Below, piece by piece: positions 1 through 6,923 of a stretch of DNA of 16,025 nt. The stretch is from Campylobacteraceae bacterium (lineage in GTDB: Bacteria > Campylobacterota > Campylobacteria > Campylobacterales > Campylobacteraceae), in assembly GCA_031290675.1 (NCBI GenBank), contig JAITNC010000189.1, forward strand, positions 1-16,025, written 5' to 3'. Each line of letters starts with the position of its first letter. Position 1 is the first letter of the stretch. The notes under the pieces were generated by a model, which was given only the letters and a program-made list of their open reading frames with translations, made no database searches and was not told the origin of the DNA. The translations under genes and the position numbers were made by a program.

Positions 1-204
1 TACTTCAAACCTGCTGCTTTGGGCGACGTGATAGATGTCAAAACAGAGATACTTCAGCTCAAAGGCGCGTCTATAGATGTCTTGCACACTATATACAAAG
101 GCGAGGAGAAACTTTTTAGCGCGAAAATCCTTATAGTATTTGTCAAAGAGGGGCGACCTTTGAGGCTAACAGACGATATGCGGGAGTTTTTTCTAAAAAT
201 TTGA
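1..204 (+). CDS. ybgC: YbgC-type acyl-CoA thioesterase, C-terminal part (5' truncated by window)
   Basis: The reading frame is open from base 1 and ends with TGA at 202-204, leaving 67 residues of the C-terminus; the true start lies outside the window. The visible part begins YFKPAALGDVIDV and continues with alternating beta-strand and loop character, including the stretch YKGEEKLFSAKILIVFV. This is the C-terminal half of a hotdog-fold thioesterase of the YbgC/FadM family and resembles the Helicobacter YbgC protein, which hydrolyses short- and medium-chain acyl-CoA thioesters in the cytoplasm. The catalytic Asp near the N-terminus is not in the window and cannot be checked. Nothing suggests co-transcription with the next gene, which has its own promoters 150 bp further on. 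The family call is fairly safe; the substrate is unknown. Confidence 0.82.
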   Translation, partial: YFKPAALGDVIDVKTEILQLKGASIDVLHTIYKGEEKLFSAKILIVFVKEGRPLRLTDDMREFFLKI

Positions 205-229
205 CATATATGGTTATATCATTTACAAT
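201..229 (+). promoter_or_regulatory. Distal sigma70-like promoter (P1) for the 1212-residue exported protein
   Basis: A perfect -35 box TTGACA lies at 201-206 and a -10-like TACAAT at 224-229, separated by the ideal 17 bp. The -35 box overlaps the stop codon of the upstream thioesterase gene. A start near 236 would give a leader of about 120 nt that contains the palindrome at 251-269. It is predicted from sequence alone. Confidence 0.5.
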
Positions 230-250
230 ACTTTAAATTTCATAAGTTTT

Positions 251-269
251 TTTTACATTTTATGTAAAA
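251..269. promoter_or_regulatory. Perfect AT-rich palindrome, candidate operator
   Basis: The arms TTTTACAT (251-258) and ATGTAAAA (262-269) are perfect inverted repeats around a 3-nt TTT centre. The element sits downstream of the predicted P1 start and about 16 bp upstream of the P2 -35 box, where a dimeric regulator could repress P1 or influence P2. It could also be a weak hairpin that ends ybgC transcripts, but there is only one G:C pair per arm, so a terminator is less likely. The regulator is not identified. Confidence 0.45.
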
Positions 270-285
270 TAATTTCACCGTTACT

Positions 286-315
286 TTGACATAATATTAA
301 TTTTTATAGTATAAT
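286..315 (+). promoter_or_regulatory. Proximal sigma70-like promoter (P2) for the 1212-residue exported protein
   Basis: A perfect TTGACA at 286-291 and a perfect TATAAT at 310-315 are separated by 18 bp. A transcript starting near 322 would have a leader of about 35 nt ending in the ribosome binding site GAGGAG (346-351), 6 nt before the ATG at 358. This is the best promoter match I found in the window and suggests that the downstream gene is strongly expressed. Confidence 0.7.
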
Positions 316-357
316 GACTCTTCTATAATAAAGCCACAAGCAAGTGAGGAGTAAAAG

Positions 358-3300
358 ATGTCAAGTACAAAGAGTACAAAAGGTTATCTCAAGAGGCAGT
401 TGGGTAAGAGTTTATTTTTCAAGGCAGCCTTTTTTGTATTGGCTACGTGTTTTATATTTAATGCAGACTTACAAGCGCAAACATTTGGCGGTAGTGATAA
501 TAATAGAACGTTTAAGATTAAATCTAAAGACAATATCAAAGGCGATATAGTGATATTTGGAAATACGATTTTAGGAGAGGGTGGAGTTTGCGCTACTGAG
601 GATAAAAACAATAACTTCATAGATAGCATCACATATTTTAACAAAGTTCCAGGTTTATCAACTTTTAGCTCATCTTCAAGCAAATTGATACTTCCTACTG
701 GTTCTACTATAGTAAAAGCATATATTTATTGGCAAGGCAGAGCCACTGTTGGCGGAGTTAATAACAATTACGATAAAGCTAGAAAGATAAAGTTGAAAAC
801 GCCAAAAGGAGTTTATGACCTTAGCGCAAACGGTACAGAAGTCAATTGGAAGAAACAACCAAAGTCTATACCATATCAAGCCACCAAAGATATCACTGAG
901 TATGTAAGAGATGGCGGAGCGGGGGATTATGCTGTAGGGGATCTTTTCACAGATACGGGAGGTGGTGTGACTACTACAGAGAGTGGAGCTTATGGAGGGT
1001 GGGCTATCGTGGTTGTATATGAAAACAGCGCTGAGAGTTTAAAAAATATAACTATTTATGATGGGTACGATTATATTGACTATAAAATGCCTGTGACTTT
1101 TGCTTTTGATGGCTTTTTAACCCCAACAAGCGGACCTGTTGATTCAAAATTTGTTATTTTTGCTGGGGAAGGTGATGTGAGTTTTGAACTTGACGATATA
1201 AGGGTAAATAATGTAACACTTAGAAGAAGCGACTCTACAGATGGGGAGTATAGTCAGATGGCTGGGCAGGTAGTCCCAAATGTATTGAGGTCAATGATTT
1301 ATGCAAATCATACACATATCACAACAAGAGAGCCTTTTTGTAAAAATAATATGGGTATAGATATCCAGACTTTCAATATAGGAACAACAGCTGAACCCAA
1401 TCAAACGCTAATAGGCAACGGCAATACTTCGGTAGAAATTTATATGAACACTTACAACGATGTGTTTTATCCGTCAGTCTTTGCTCTCTCCACACAACTT
1501 TACGAGCCGGATGTTTGTTACTATATAGATACCATAAAAGATGGCAATGTTAATGTATTTGAAGATGGAAAATTTATTGCCCCTCTAAGTAAAAACAAAG
1601 ATTATCAATTTAATATTTGGATATCAAATATGAGGAAAAATCCTACAGACCCAATAGCAGATGCCGATAAGGTTGAAGTAAGTATGGAGTTCAAGAAACC
1701 AAATGATTTTGGCTATGTAGATGAAACAACATGGATACGAAATGTAGGTCTATCACCCAGACTTGCCGCCCCAGACGCTACCGGACTTGGCTTGGGCGAT
1801 CACGTCAACACTACGAGCATATGGAGAGTGGGAGTAGGAGCCAATACTACTGATGGCGGCACATTGCATCCTGCTGCAAATTTTAATGACGATAGCGCAA
1901 AAGCTTTTGTAGAATTTAACGGAAGTCTTGGTAATCTAAACGGTACAAATTTTAATTTGATGAGTTTTTTAGATTTTAAAGCATCATTTGAGACTCCTCA
2001 TTTAAACGTCACAAAAAATGCCCCTATAGCAATCCGACAATGCGCAAACTTAACTACAAACTTTACAATTTCCATCAGCCCTGTTGGTAATTTTACGGTG
2101 GTCAATCAAGGTTTTGATGGGACAAAGCTTGATGTGCAAAACCATACTCCCGACAATGCCTTGTATACGCAGATAGCAAATAAACGATTTGATGCGGTAT
2201 TGGTCTCTTTGGGCGATTATGTATCGGGTTCAACTTCCGAAAAAGAAGTAGTTCCTTTTAAGGTTGATGACAATAACGTAACTTACAAGGTTTACGCAAT
2301 ACCATCGCTTGATTGTTCTTTGGGTATTAATGGAACTTGTGGTGAAGCTGAAAGAGCTGCAAAATGCAAAAATGCTACTGCATTTGGTGGTACTGTCGCT
2401 GAAGGCAACTTCTCGCTAACAAATAACGGAAAAATAAAACTTAACAATATTTTTATTACAACAGTATCCAAAAGAGCCTCTCTGAAAATAGTTATAGATG
2501 ATGACAACGAAACGGCTTCTTGTTCTATAGACAATTTTGCGATTCGCCCAAATACATTTGTGTTTCTTGATACCAATTACAATGTCAAACTGACGGGCGG
2601 ACTTCAATATAACAATGGAAGCGTGAAGGCTATAGATGCAATCAATGCTACAACAATAGACTACAACCAAGCGGCAGGTGCGATAACGCACAATCACTCA
2701 AAATTTGATCCGCTTCCAACAGGTTGCCTAATAAATGAAAATGTTACAAGCGAATTGATTGTCGGTAATACTAATTTTACAAATGGAATTGGCAATATCA
2801 CAGTGCGATATAACAATATAGGCAAGGTAAAGATTGGATTTGAAGATCAAGATTGGTCAAAGGTAGATGAAAATGAGGGTGATTGTATACCTGACTCTAT
2901 AAGCAATGATCACAATTCTACCACTGGAAGGCTTGGTTGTTATATAGGTGCAAGTAAAACCATAGAATTTATACCTGCTAGATTTGGCAACAATACGCTA
3001 AGTATTAGAAATTTTAAACCAAACTTCACATATATAGTAGATAACCATAATATGACTGCGTTCATGGATTTACGATTTACAGCGTTGCTTGCAGACAATA
3101 CAACTGCGACAAATTATCATCAGTATTGCTATGCTAAAGATATCAACTATACTATCGCTTTGATAAACGACACTCCTGATAGTTGGCAATCTCCACACGT
3201 AAACATAACAAATGCGAAAGAGCAGATAAGATTTCACTTAAATGCGACAAATTCAACTAATGCTACTGTTGGTGTGGAATTTGGTGCGCCTTCTATCGAT

Positions 3301-3996
3301 TTTTATAATGGAACAGCCAATGCAAGCATTAGATTTGGTTTCGCAAAAAATCAATACCAAACACAAAATCCATTTAGGGTTGTGAACGAAGACTTCAATA
3401 TCACAATAGTCAAAGATACAGATGATACAAGAGGTGAAGACTTCAATAGAAGTATCTATTCTGAAGCTACATTTTATTACGGCAGAGTAAAATGCTCGCA
3501 AGACACTTACACGGCAACAACTCCTCCTGACAAGATCACCACCCCGATAAACTATGAGGTATGGTGCGGAACTACCTGCAATGCTGCATATCATGGTATA
3601 GACCCCTCAAAGAAGAGTCCGGTAGAGCGAAATTGGTATATAAATACACAGCATGGCGATGTGGATTTTGGAAATATAACAAACTATTTGCTTACTTCAG
3701 TAGGTAAAATAACTCCTGACCACCCTGCAACTAATAACTTGATAAATGGAAGCGAAAATAATACATTTACAAATGTAGTAGGGCATTATCCTCTTACAGA
3801 TGCTATGACGATGGAGACACAAAATTGGTTATACTACCGTGATAGAAAAGATAGATCGTGCTTTTTGCATTACCCTGGCAGCGGTGGTGGTTGGGCAGGC
3901 GAAGGAAATGTAAATGCTACCAGTGCAATAGGTAGAGTAATAAATACAAATGCTTCAAATGTTAGTAACTCAATAAAACCAAAAATTGATTGGTAA
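358..3996 (+). CDS. Large exported protein with DUF11-protein-like N-terminal module and MshQ-like motif, very rich in N-x-S/T sequons
   Basis: This 1212-residue protein starts at ATG 358 behind GAGGAG. Residues 1-40 look like a Sec signal peptide: a basic n-region (K5-K22), a hydrophobic core at 23-34 and likely cleavage after A40. Residues of roughly 45-390 resemble the module that opens many large secreted DUF11-type repeat proteins (GDIVIFGNTI, then AYIYWQGRA, then YGGWAIVVVYEN, then IYDGYD). Around 722-732 the stretch CSIDNFAIRPN recalls the CS-x-FAIRP signature of MshQ/DUF6701-like proteins. The rest is Asn/Thr-rich and beta-like, with about 16 scattered Cys in the mature part. No transmembrane anchor, autotransporter barrel, PEP-CTERM or LPXTG signal is visible; it ends KPKIDW. 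There are 48 N-x-S/T sequons, 39 of them after residue 500. It stands alone between its own promoters and terminator. A surface or adhesion role is only an inference. Confidence 0.78.
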   Translation: MSSTKSTKGYLKRQLGKSLFFKAAFFVLATCFIFNADLQAQTFGGSDNNRTFKIKSKDNIKGDIVIFGNTILGEGGVCATEDKNNNFIDSITYFNKVPGLSTFSSSSSKLILPTGSTIVKAYIYWQGRATVGGVNNNYDKARKIKLKTPKGVYDLSANGTEVNWKKQPKSIPYQATKDITEYVRDGGAGDYAVGDLFTDTGGGVTTTESGAYGGWAIVVVYENSAESLKNITIYDGYDYIDYKMPVTFAFDGFLTPTSGPVDSKFVIFAGEGDVSFELDDIRVNNVTLRRSDSTDGEYSQMAGQVVPNVLRSMIYANHTHITTREPFCKNNMGIDIQTFNIGTTAEPNQTLIGNGNTSVEIYMNTYNDVFYPSVFALSTQLYEPDVCYYIDTIKDGNVNVFEDGKFIAPLSKNKDYQFNIWISNMRKNPTDPIADADKVEVSMEFKKPNDFGYVDETTWIRNVGLSPRLAAPDATGLGLGDHVNTTSIWRVGVGANTTDGGTLHPAANFNDDSAKAFVEFNGSLGNLNGTNFNLMSFLDFKASFETPHLNVTKNAPIAIRQCANLTTNFTISISPVGNFTVVNQGFDGTKLDVQNHTPDNALYTQIANKRFDAVLVSLGDYVSGSTSEKEVVPFKVDDNNVTYKVYAIPSLDCSLGINGTCGEAERAAKCKNATAFGGTVAEGNFSLTNNGKIKLNNIFITTVSKRASLKIVIDDDNETASCSIDNFAIRPNTFVFLDTNYNVKLTGGLQYNNGSVKAIDAINATTIDYNQAAGAITHNHSKFDPLPTGCLINENVTSELIVGNTNFTNGIGNITVRYNNIGKVKIGFEDQDWSKVDENEGDCIPDSISNDHNSTTGRLGCYIGASKTIEFIPARFGNNTLSIRNFKPNFTYIVDNHNMTAFMDLRFTALLADNTTATNYHQYCYAKDINYTIALINDTPDSWQSPHVNITNAKEQIRFHLNATNSTNATVGVEFGAPSIDFYNGTANASIRFGFAKNQYQTQNPFRVVNEDFNITIVKDTDDTRGEDFNRSIYSEATFYYGRVKCSQDTYTATTPPDKITTPINYEVWCGTTCNAAYHGIDPSKKSPVERNWYINTQHGDVDFGNITNYLLTSVGKITPDHPATNNLINGSENNTFTNVVGHYPLTDAMTMETQNWLYYRDRKDRSCFLHYPGSGGGWAGEGNVNATSAIGRVINTNASNVSNSIKPKIDW

Positions 3997-4001
3997 CAAT
4001 T

Positions 4002-4031
4002 AAAACAACCCGTGTAGGCGGGTTGTTTTTT
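4002..4031 (+). terminator. Rho-independent terminator after the large exported protein gene
   Basis: A perfect 11-bp stem pairs 4002-4012 (AAAACAACCCG) with 4019-4029, with a 6-nt loop TGTAGG and a run of T to 4031. It begins 5 nt after the TAA at 3994-3996. On the other strand the stem is followed by a short T-rich tract, so it may also stop leftward transcripts that read through from oorC. Confidence 0.9.
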
Positions 4032-4049
4032 ACCCCTCCCTCTCCCCAG

Positions 4050-4084
4050 CGTCATTGTGAGTTTGTATTTAGGCGTAGCAATCC
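4050..4084 (+). repeat. Short dispersed repeat, copy 1 (degenerate)
   Basis: It reads CGTCATTGTGAGTTTG, then a diverged middle, then GCGTAGCAATCC. It shares its first 15 bases with copy 2 and has the same overall plan (CATTGTGAG ... CGTAxCAATC). The middle no longer forms the hairpin seen in copy 2. It belongs to the widespread CATTGxGAG...GAAGCAATC type of intergenic palindrome. Confidence 0.6.
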
Positions 4085-4097
4085 ATTCCATTCCTGT

Positions 4098-4133
4098 GTC
4101 ATTGTGAGTTTGCGAAGCAAACGTAACAATCTC
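4098..4133 (+). repeat. Short dispersed repeat, copy 2 (intact hairpin)
   Basis: The core GTTTGC-GAA-GCAAAC (4108-4122) is a perfect hairpin with a 3-nt loop. It is enclosed by a second pairing block, ATTGT (4101-4105) with ACAAT (4126-4130). The first 15 bases repeat those of copy 1, 48 bp upstream. The compensated palindrome implies that the element is or was selected as a folded or symmetrical unit. Confidence 0.65.
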
Positions 4134-4307
4134 AGTTCTCCTTAAAACACAAATAAACACAGATACTTTACTTTGTTCTGTATGACATTGGGGGGATTGT
4201 ATTGTGCTTAGCGGGAATATATTGCTGATGTTTTGATGAGAGATTTCGCTAACGCTGGTCAATGACATAAAAAAAAGGGGGGAGATTGGTTGCCAAAAAG
4301 GAGTTAA

Positions 4308-4333
4308 AATTCCCCTCTTGAAGAAGGGGAATT
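4308..4333 (-). terminator. Hairpin after oorC, candidate terminator of the TCA operon
   Basis: AATTCCCC (4308-4315) pairs with GGGGAATT (4326-4333) around a 10-nt loop; the pairing extends outward imperfectly (GTTAAAATTCCCC against GGGGAATTAAC). Read on the minus strand the stem is followed by TTTTAACTCCTTTTT, a broken T tract. It lies about 50 bp past the oorC stop. It is the best terminator candidate for the leftward operon, but the interrupted T tract and its place among repeat-like DNA make this uncertain. Confidence 0.45.
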
Positions 4334-4341
4334 AACTACGA

Positions 4342-4367
4342 ACAAATGCATCTCAACTGCATTTTGT
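4342..4367. repeat. Hairpin immediately downstream of oorC
   Basis: AAATGCA (4344-4350) and TGCATTT (4358-4364) are perfect inverted repeats around the loop TCTCAAC, and the pairing extends by two bases past a single bulged T. It lies 17 bp beyond the oorC stop, before the second hairpin at 4308-4333. There is no T run after it on the minus strand, so it is more likely a 3'-end stabilising hairpin or part of a dispersed repeat than a terminator. Confidence 0.5.
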
Positions 4368-4384
4368 GAACGTGAAGCAAGCTA

Positions 4385-4942
4385 CTATGCGTTGGCTTCT
4401 CTGGCGTATTTGATGCCAAGTTCGTATGCTTTTTTGTTTTCGGCTTTGACTTTTTCCGGAACCATTGAGAGCATAACTTCCTCAACGATTTTATCGTCCA
4501 AAACTTTTGTCATCTCTATCGTGATAGCCAATGCGACTACGGATTGAGTAACGACATTGCCGACCTCTTCTTTGGCTATAGTGATGATGGGTATCTCGTA
4601 GATATTCCATTTTTTTCTATCTTCAGCCGTTGGTTTGACGAGGTTTGGCTCAACGACTATGATACCGCCCTCTTTCACGCCGTCTTTAAATTGGTTGTAG
4701 CTGACTTGCGCTGTCGCGAGCATAAACTCTATCTCTCCCTCGTTTGCGTATGGGAAAAGTATCTCGTCTTTGCTCAAGATGATATCAACTTTAGTCGGGC
4801 CGCCGCGCACTTGAGAGGTATATGTGGAGGCTTTGATACCATATCCGCCCTCCTCTATCTGTGCGTGCGCCAATATCTCGCCTGCCAAAATGACGCCTTG
4901 TCCGCCAACTCCCGCAAATCTTAATTGTCTTTTGCTTTTCAT
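4385..4942 (-). CDS. oorC: 2-oxoglutarate:ferredoxin oxidoreductase, gamma subunit
   Basis: This 185-residue protein is the gamma subunit (gamma domain of the 2-oxoacid:ferredoxin oxidoreductase superfamily) of the CoA-dependent enzyme that interconverts 2-oxoglutarate and succinyl-CoA plus CO2 using low-potential ferredoxin. The N-terminal motif RFAGVGGQGVILAGEIL is the glycine-rich loop typical of the family, followed by STYTSQVRGGP, which is conserved in gamma domains. Length is as expected. The ATG at 4942 follows AGGAGA with a 9-nt spacer, 16 bp after the oorB stop. It is the last gene of the eight-gene leftward run. In Campylobacterota the same enzyme serves both reductive and oxidative cycles; direction cannot be read from the sequence. 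Confidence 0.93.
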   Translation of the reverse strand: MKSKRQLRFAGVGGQGVILAGEILAHAQIEEGGYGIKASTYTSQVRGGPTKVDIILSKDEILFPYANEGEIEFMLATAQVSYNQFKDGVKEGGIIVVEPNLVKPTAEDRKKWNIYEIPIITIAKEEVGNVVTQSVVALAITIEMTKVLDDKIVEEVMLSMVPEKVKAENKKAYELGIKYAREANA

Positions 4943-4958
4943 AAAATCTGTTCTCCTG

Positions 4959-5792
4959 TTAAAACTTAACGGTTGTTTTGTTTTGCGCCGCTTCTATAAC
5001 TTTGCCGTATGCTTTGCAATACTCCAGCTTCTCTTTCTCTTGTTTTAATACACCTGTTGGAAATTTGCCTTTTTTCTCTTCGTCTGTGAGCAAATCAAAT
5101 TTGTTTTTAGAGACTATTCTGTTCTCTATCCAATTTAGGTTTTGTATAGCTTCGCCCATTTTATTTTTTCTGCCAAGGTTTATATGGCAGTTTGAAAATA
5201 TATCAAAAAATGAGTAACCCTCGTGTGCGAAGCCCTCAACAAACACTTTCTCTATCTTTTTAGGGTCAAGTACGCTCTCTCTTGCTACAAATGTAGCTCC
5301 AGCTGCGTCCGCCAACTTCGCCGCATCAAATGTCGGGTCTATGTTGCCGTATTGCGCTGTTACCGTCCACATACCCTGAGGCGTTGTAGGCGATGTTTGG
5401 GAGTTTGTAAGACCATAAATAAAGTTATTTATCAAAACGTGGTTTAGGTCTATGTTGCGTCTGCACCCGTGAATAGTGTGGTTTCCGCCTATCGCAAGTC
5501 CATCTCCATCGCCCGTTACGACGATGACGTGTTTGGAAGGGTTTGCGAGTTTTATGCCTGTCGCATAAGCTATAGCGCGTCCGTGCGTCGTGTGAACCGT
5601 GTTGCAGTTGATATATGAGCTGGTTCGCCCGCTACAACCGATACCTGATACTACGCACACATCATTCATATCCCAGCCGACTTTTTCTATCGCTCTTATG
5701 ATAGACTTCAAAATGACGCCATCGCCGCAGCCCCAGCACCAAAGAGTCGGCATCTTGTCCGTTCTTAAGTATTCATTATAATTGAAAGCCAT
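4959..5792 (-). CDS. oorB: 2-oxoglutarate:ferredoxin oxidoreductase, beta subunit (thiamine diphosphate and 4Fe-4S)
   Basis: This 277-residue subunit binds thiamine diphosphate and one [4Fe-4S] cluster. The TPP/Mg motif is visible as GDGDG at 94-98 followed about 25 residues later by NN at 122-123 and YGLT at 126-129. Probable cluster ligands are C19 and C22 (WCWGCGDG), C53 (GIGCSGR) and C202 (SNCHINLG), the four-Cys pattern of this family. The start codon overlaps the oorA stop by one base (TAATG), so the two are translationally coupled; an AAAGGA element inside the end of oorA serves as ribosome binding site. It works with OorA, OorC and OorD in the cytoplasm. Paralogues acting on pyruvate or other 2-oxoacids exist, but the oorDABC order and the sucCD neighbours point to 2-oxoglutarate. 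Confidence 0.94.
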   Translation of the reverse strand: MAFNYNEYLRTDKMPTLWCWGCGDGVILKSIIRAIEKVGWDMNDVCVVSGIGCSGRTSSYINCNTVHTTHGRAIAYATGIKLANPSKHVIVVTGDGDGLAIGGNHTIHGCRRNIDLNHVLINNFIYGLTNSQTSPTTPQGMWTVTAQYGNIDPTFDAAKLADAAGATFVARESVLDPKKIEKVFVEGFAHEGYSFFDIFSNCHINLGRKNKMGEAIQNLNWIENRIVSKNKFDLLTDEEKKGKFPTGVLKQEKEKLEYCKAYGKVIEAAQNKTTVKF

Positions 5793-6922
5793 TATTTCAT
5801 TCCTTTGATTTTCGCGATAATTTCAGATGGAGTTATCGGGCGGCCATTTGCTTTGAGCAGAGTTTCAAAACCTCTTTTCATAGCACGCTCTATCTCGTCT
5901 GTATATTGTCCCATATTTAACTCGGCGACCAATATCTTTTTGAACTTACCGCCAAGCTCGGAGAGTTTTTTAGCAGGGCTAGGCCATATGGTGATTGGTC
6001 TGAACAATCCTACTTTGATGCCCTCTTCTCTTAGTTTTGCGATAGCCTCTTTTGCACTTCTTGAAACGCTGCCGTAAGCTATGAGCAAAATCTCGGCGTC
6101 ATCAAGCATAAACTCTTCGTAACTGACTATCTCGTCTTTGCGGTTGTTTATCTTGCCGACAAGCCTCTCTATATTGTCTTGACATATCTTTTCATCTTCC
6201 GTTGGAAATCCCGTAGGGCCGTGGTGTAAGCCTGTGATGTGGTATCTGTAACCTTTAAAGAAAGGGTTTAGAACCGCTGCTTCGTCTTTTTTCGCACCGT
6301 AAGGCTTATAGTCTTTAGGCTCGCCTGTGAACTGCGCGCGGTTAACTACGCCTTTTTTTATCTCTTCAAGGTCTTGCAAGACGGCTTTACCGTGCATATG
6401 TCCTATCGTTTCGTCAAGGAGCAAAAAGACGGGAGTCATAAACTTTTCTGCCAAGTTGAAAGCTCTTATCGTTTCGCTGTAGGCTTCTTCAAGACTTCCC
6501 GGGCACAAAGCGACAGAAGCAAAATCTCCGTGGCTTGGCGCTTTGGCTTGGCTGATGTCGCCTTGCGATACACGTGTCGGAAGTCCCGTAGAAGGACCGC
6601 CTCTCATAACGTTGACTATGACCAAAGGCACTTCAGCGATAAAGCTAAGTCCGATTTGTTCAGCCTTGAGAGAGATACCGGGACCTGATGTAGCGGTCAG
6701 AGCCTTTGCGCCGCTCATAGACGCACCCAAAGCTACTGAAATACCCGCTATCTCATCTTCCATCTGTATAAATTTGCCGCCGACTCTCGGCAGCAATACG
6801 CTCATATCGTGAGCTACTTCGCTTGAAGGCGTGATAGGATATCCGCCAAAAAAATTACAGCCGCAATCTATGGCAGCTTTAGCACACAATTCATTGCCGC
6901 TTGAAACTACTACTCTTGACAT
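5792..6922 (-). CDS. oorA: 2-oxoglutarate:ferredoxin oxidoreductase, alpha subunit
   Basis: This subunit of 376 residues carries the pyrimidine-binding domain and domain II of the enzyme. Visible motifs near the N-terminus are GGYPITPSSE, QMEDEIAG, TSGPGISLK and RGGPSTGLPTR, the last containing residues that bind the 2-oxoacid and CoA ends in this family. A C-terminal Rossmann-like domain follows (LLIAYGSVSRSAKEAI; LFRPITIWP). The frame is open to a TTG at 6934, but I chose the ATG at 6922: it lies two bases after the oorD stop (TAA-A-ATG), matches the usual MSR/MRE-type start of OorA proteins, and avoids overlap. No strong Shine-Dalgarno precedes it, so it probably depends on coupling to oorD. 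Confidence 0.93.
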   Translation of the reverse strand: MSRVVVSSGNELCAKAAIDCGCNFFGGYPITPSSEVAHDMSVLLPRVGGKFIQMEDEIAGISVALGASMSGAKALTATSGPGISLKAEQIGLSFIAEVPLVIVNVMRGGPSTGLPTRVSQGDISQAKAPSHGDFASVALCPGSLEEAYSETIRAFNLAEKFMTPVFLLLDETIGHMHGKAVLQDLEEIKKGVVNRAQFTGEPKDYKPYGAKKDEAAVLNPFFKGYRYHITGLHHGPTGFPTEDEKICQDNIERLVGKINNRKDEIVSYEEFMLDDAEILLIAYGSVSRSAKEAIAKLREEGIKVGLFRPITIWPSPAKKLSELGGKFKKILVAELNMGQYTDEIERAMKRGFETLLKANGRPITPSEIIAKIKGMK

Positions 6923-6923
6923 T

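Larger units (their letters stand above)
4032..4384. repeat. Gene-free junction with degenerate dispersed-repeat material between convergent genes
   Basis: These 353 bases separate the exported-protein gene from the end of the oor operon. I see no credible gene. The stretch contains two copies of a GTCATTGTGAGTTTG element (4050-4084 and 4098-4133), an 8-bp inverted pair TGTCATTG/CAATGACA at 4097-4104 and 4260-4267 bounding 171 bp, homopolymer runs (A8G6 near 4269-4282), and two consecutive hairpins next to oorC (4308-4333 and 4342-4367). The style matches the short dispersed palindromic elements common between convergent genes in many bacterial genomes. I see no transposase or clear target-site duplication. 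Confidence 0.6.

Noticed and set aside
251..269. The palindrome upstream of the exported-protein gene as the terminator of ybgC
   Set aside because: The stem has only one G:C pair per arm and would be too weak; its place between two promoters fits an operator better, though this is not proven.
4050..4133. Two similar repeats 48 bp apart as a mini CRISPR array
   Set aside because: There are only two copies, they diverge strongly in the middle, no leader or cas gene is present, and the unit matches a known style of intergenic palindrome.
3870..4268. A 132-codon minus-strand open frame covering the end of the exported-protein gene and the repeat junction
   Set aside because: It crosses a strong terminator and two palindromic repeats, has no ribosome binding site, and its translation is a low-complexity reading of repeat DNA.
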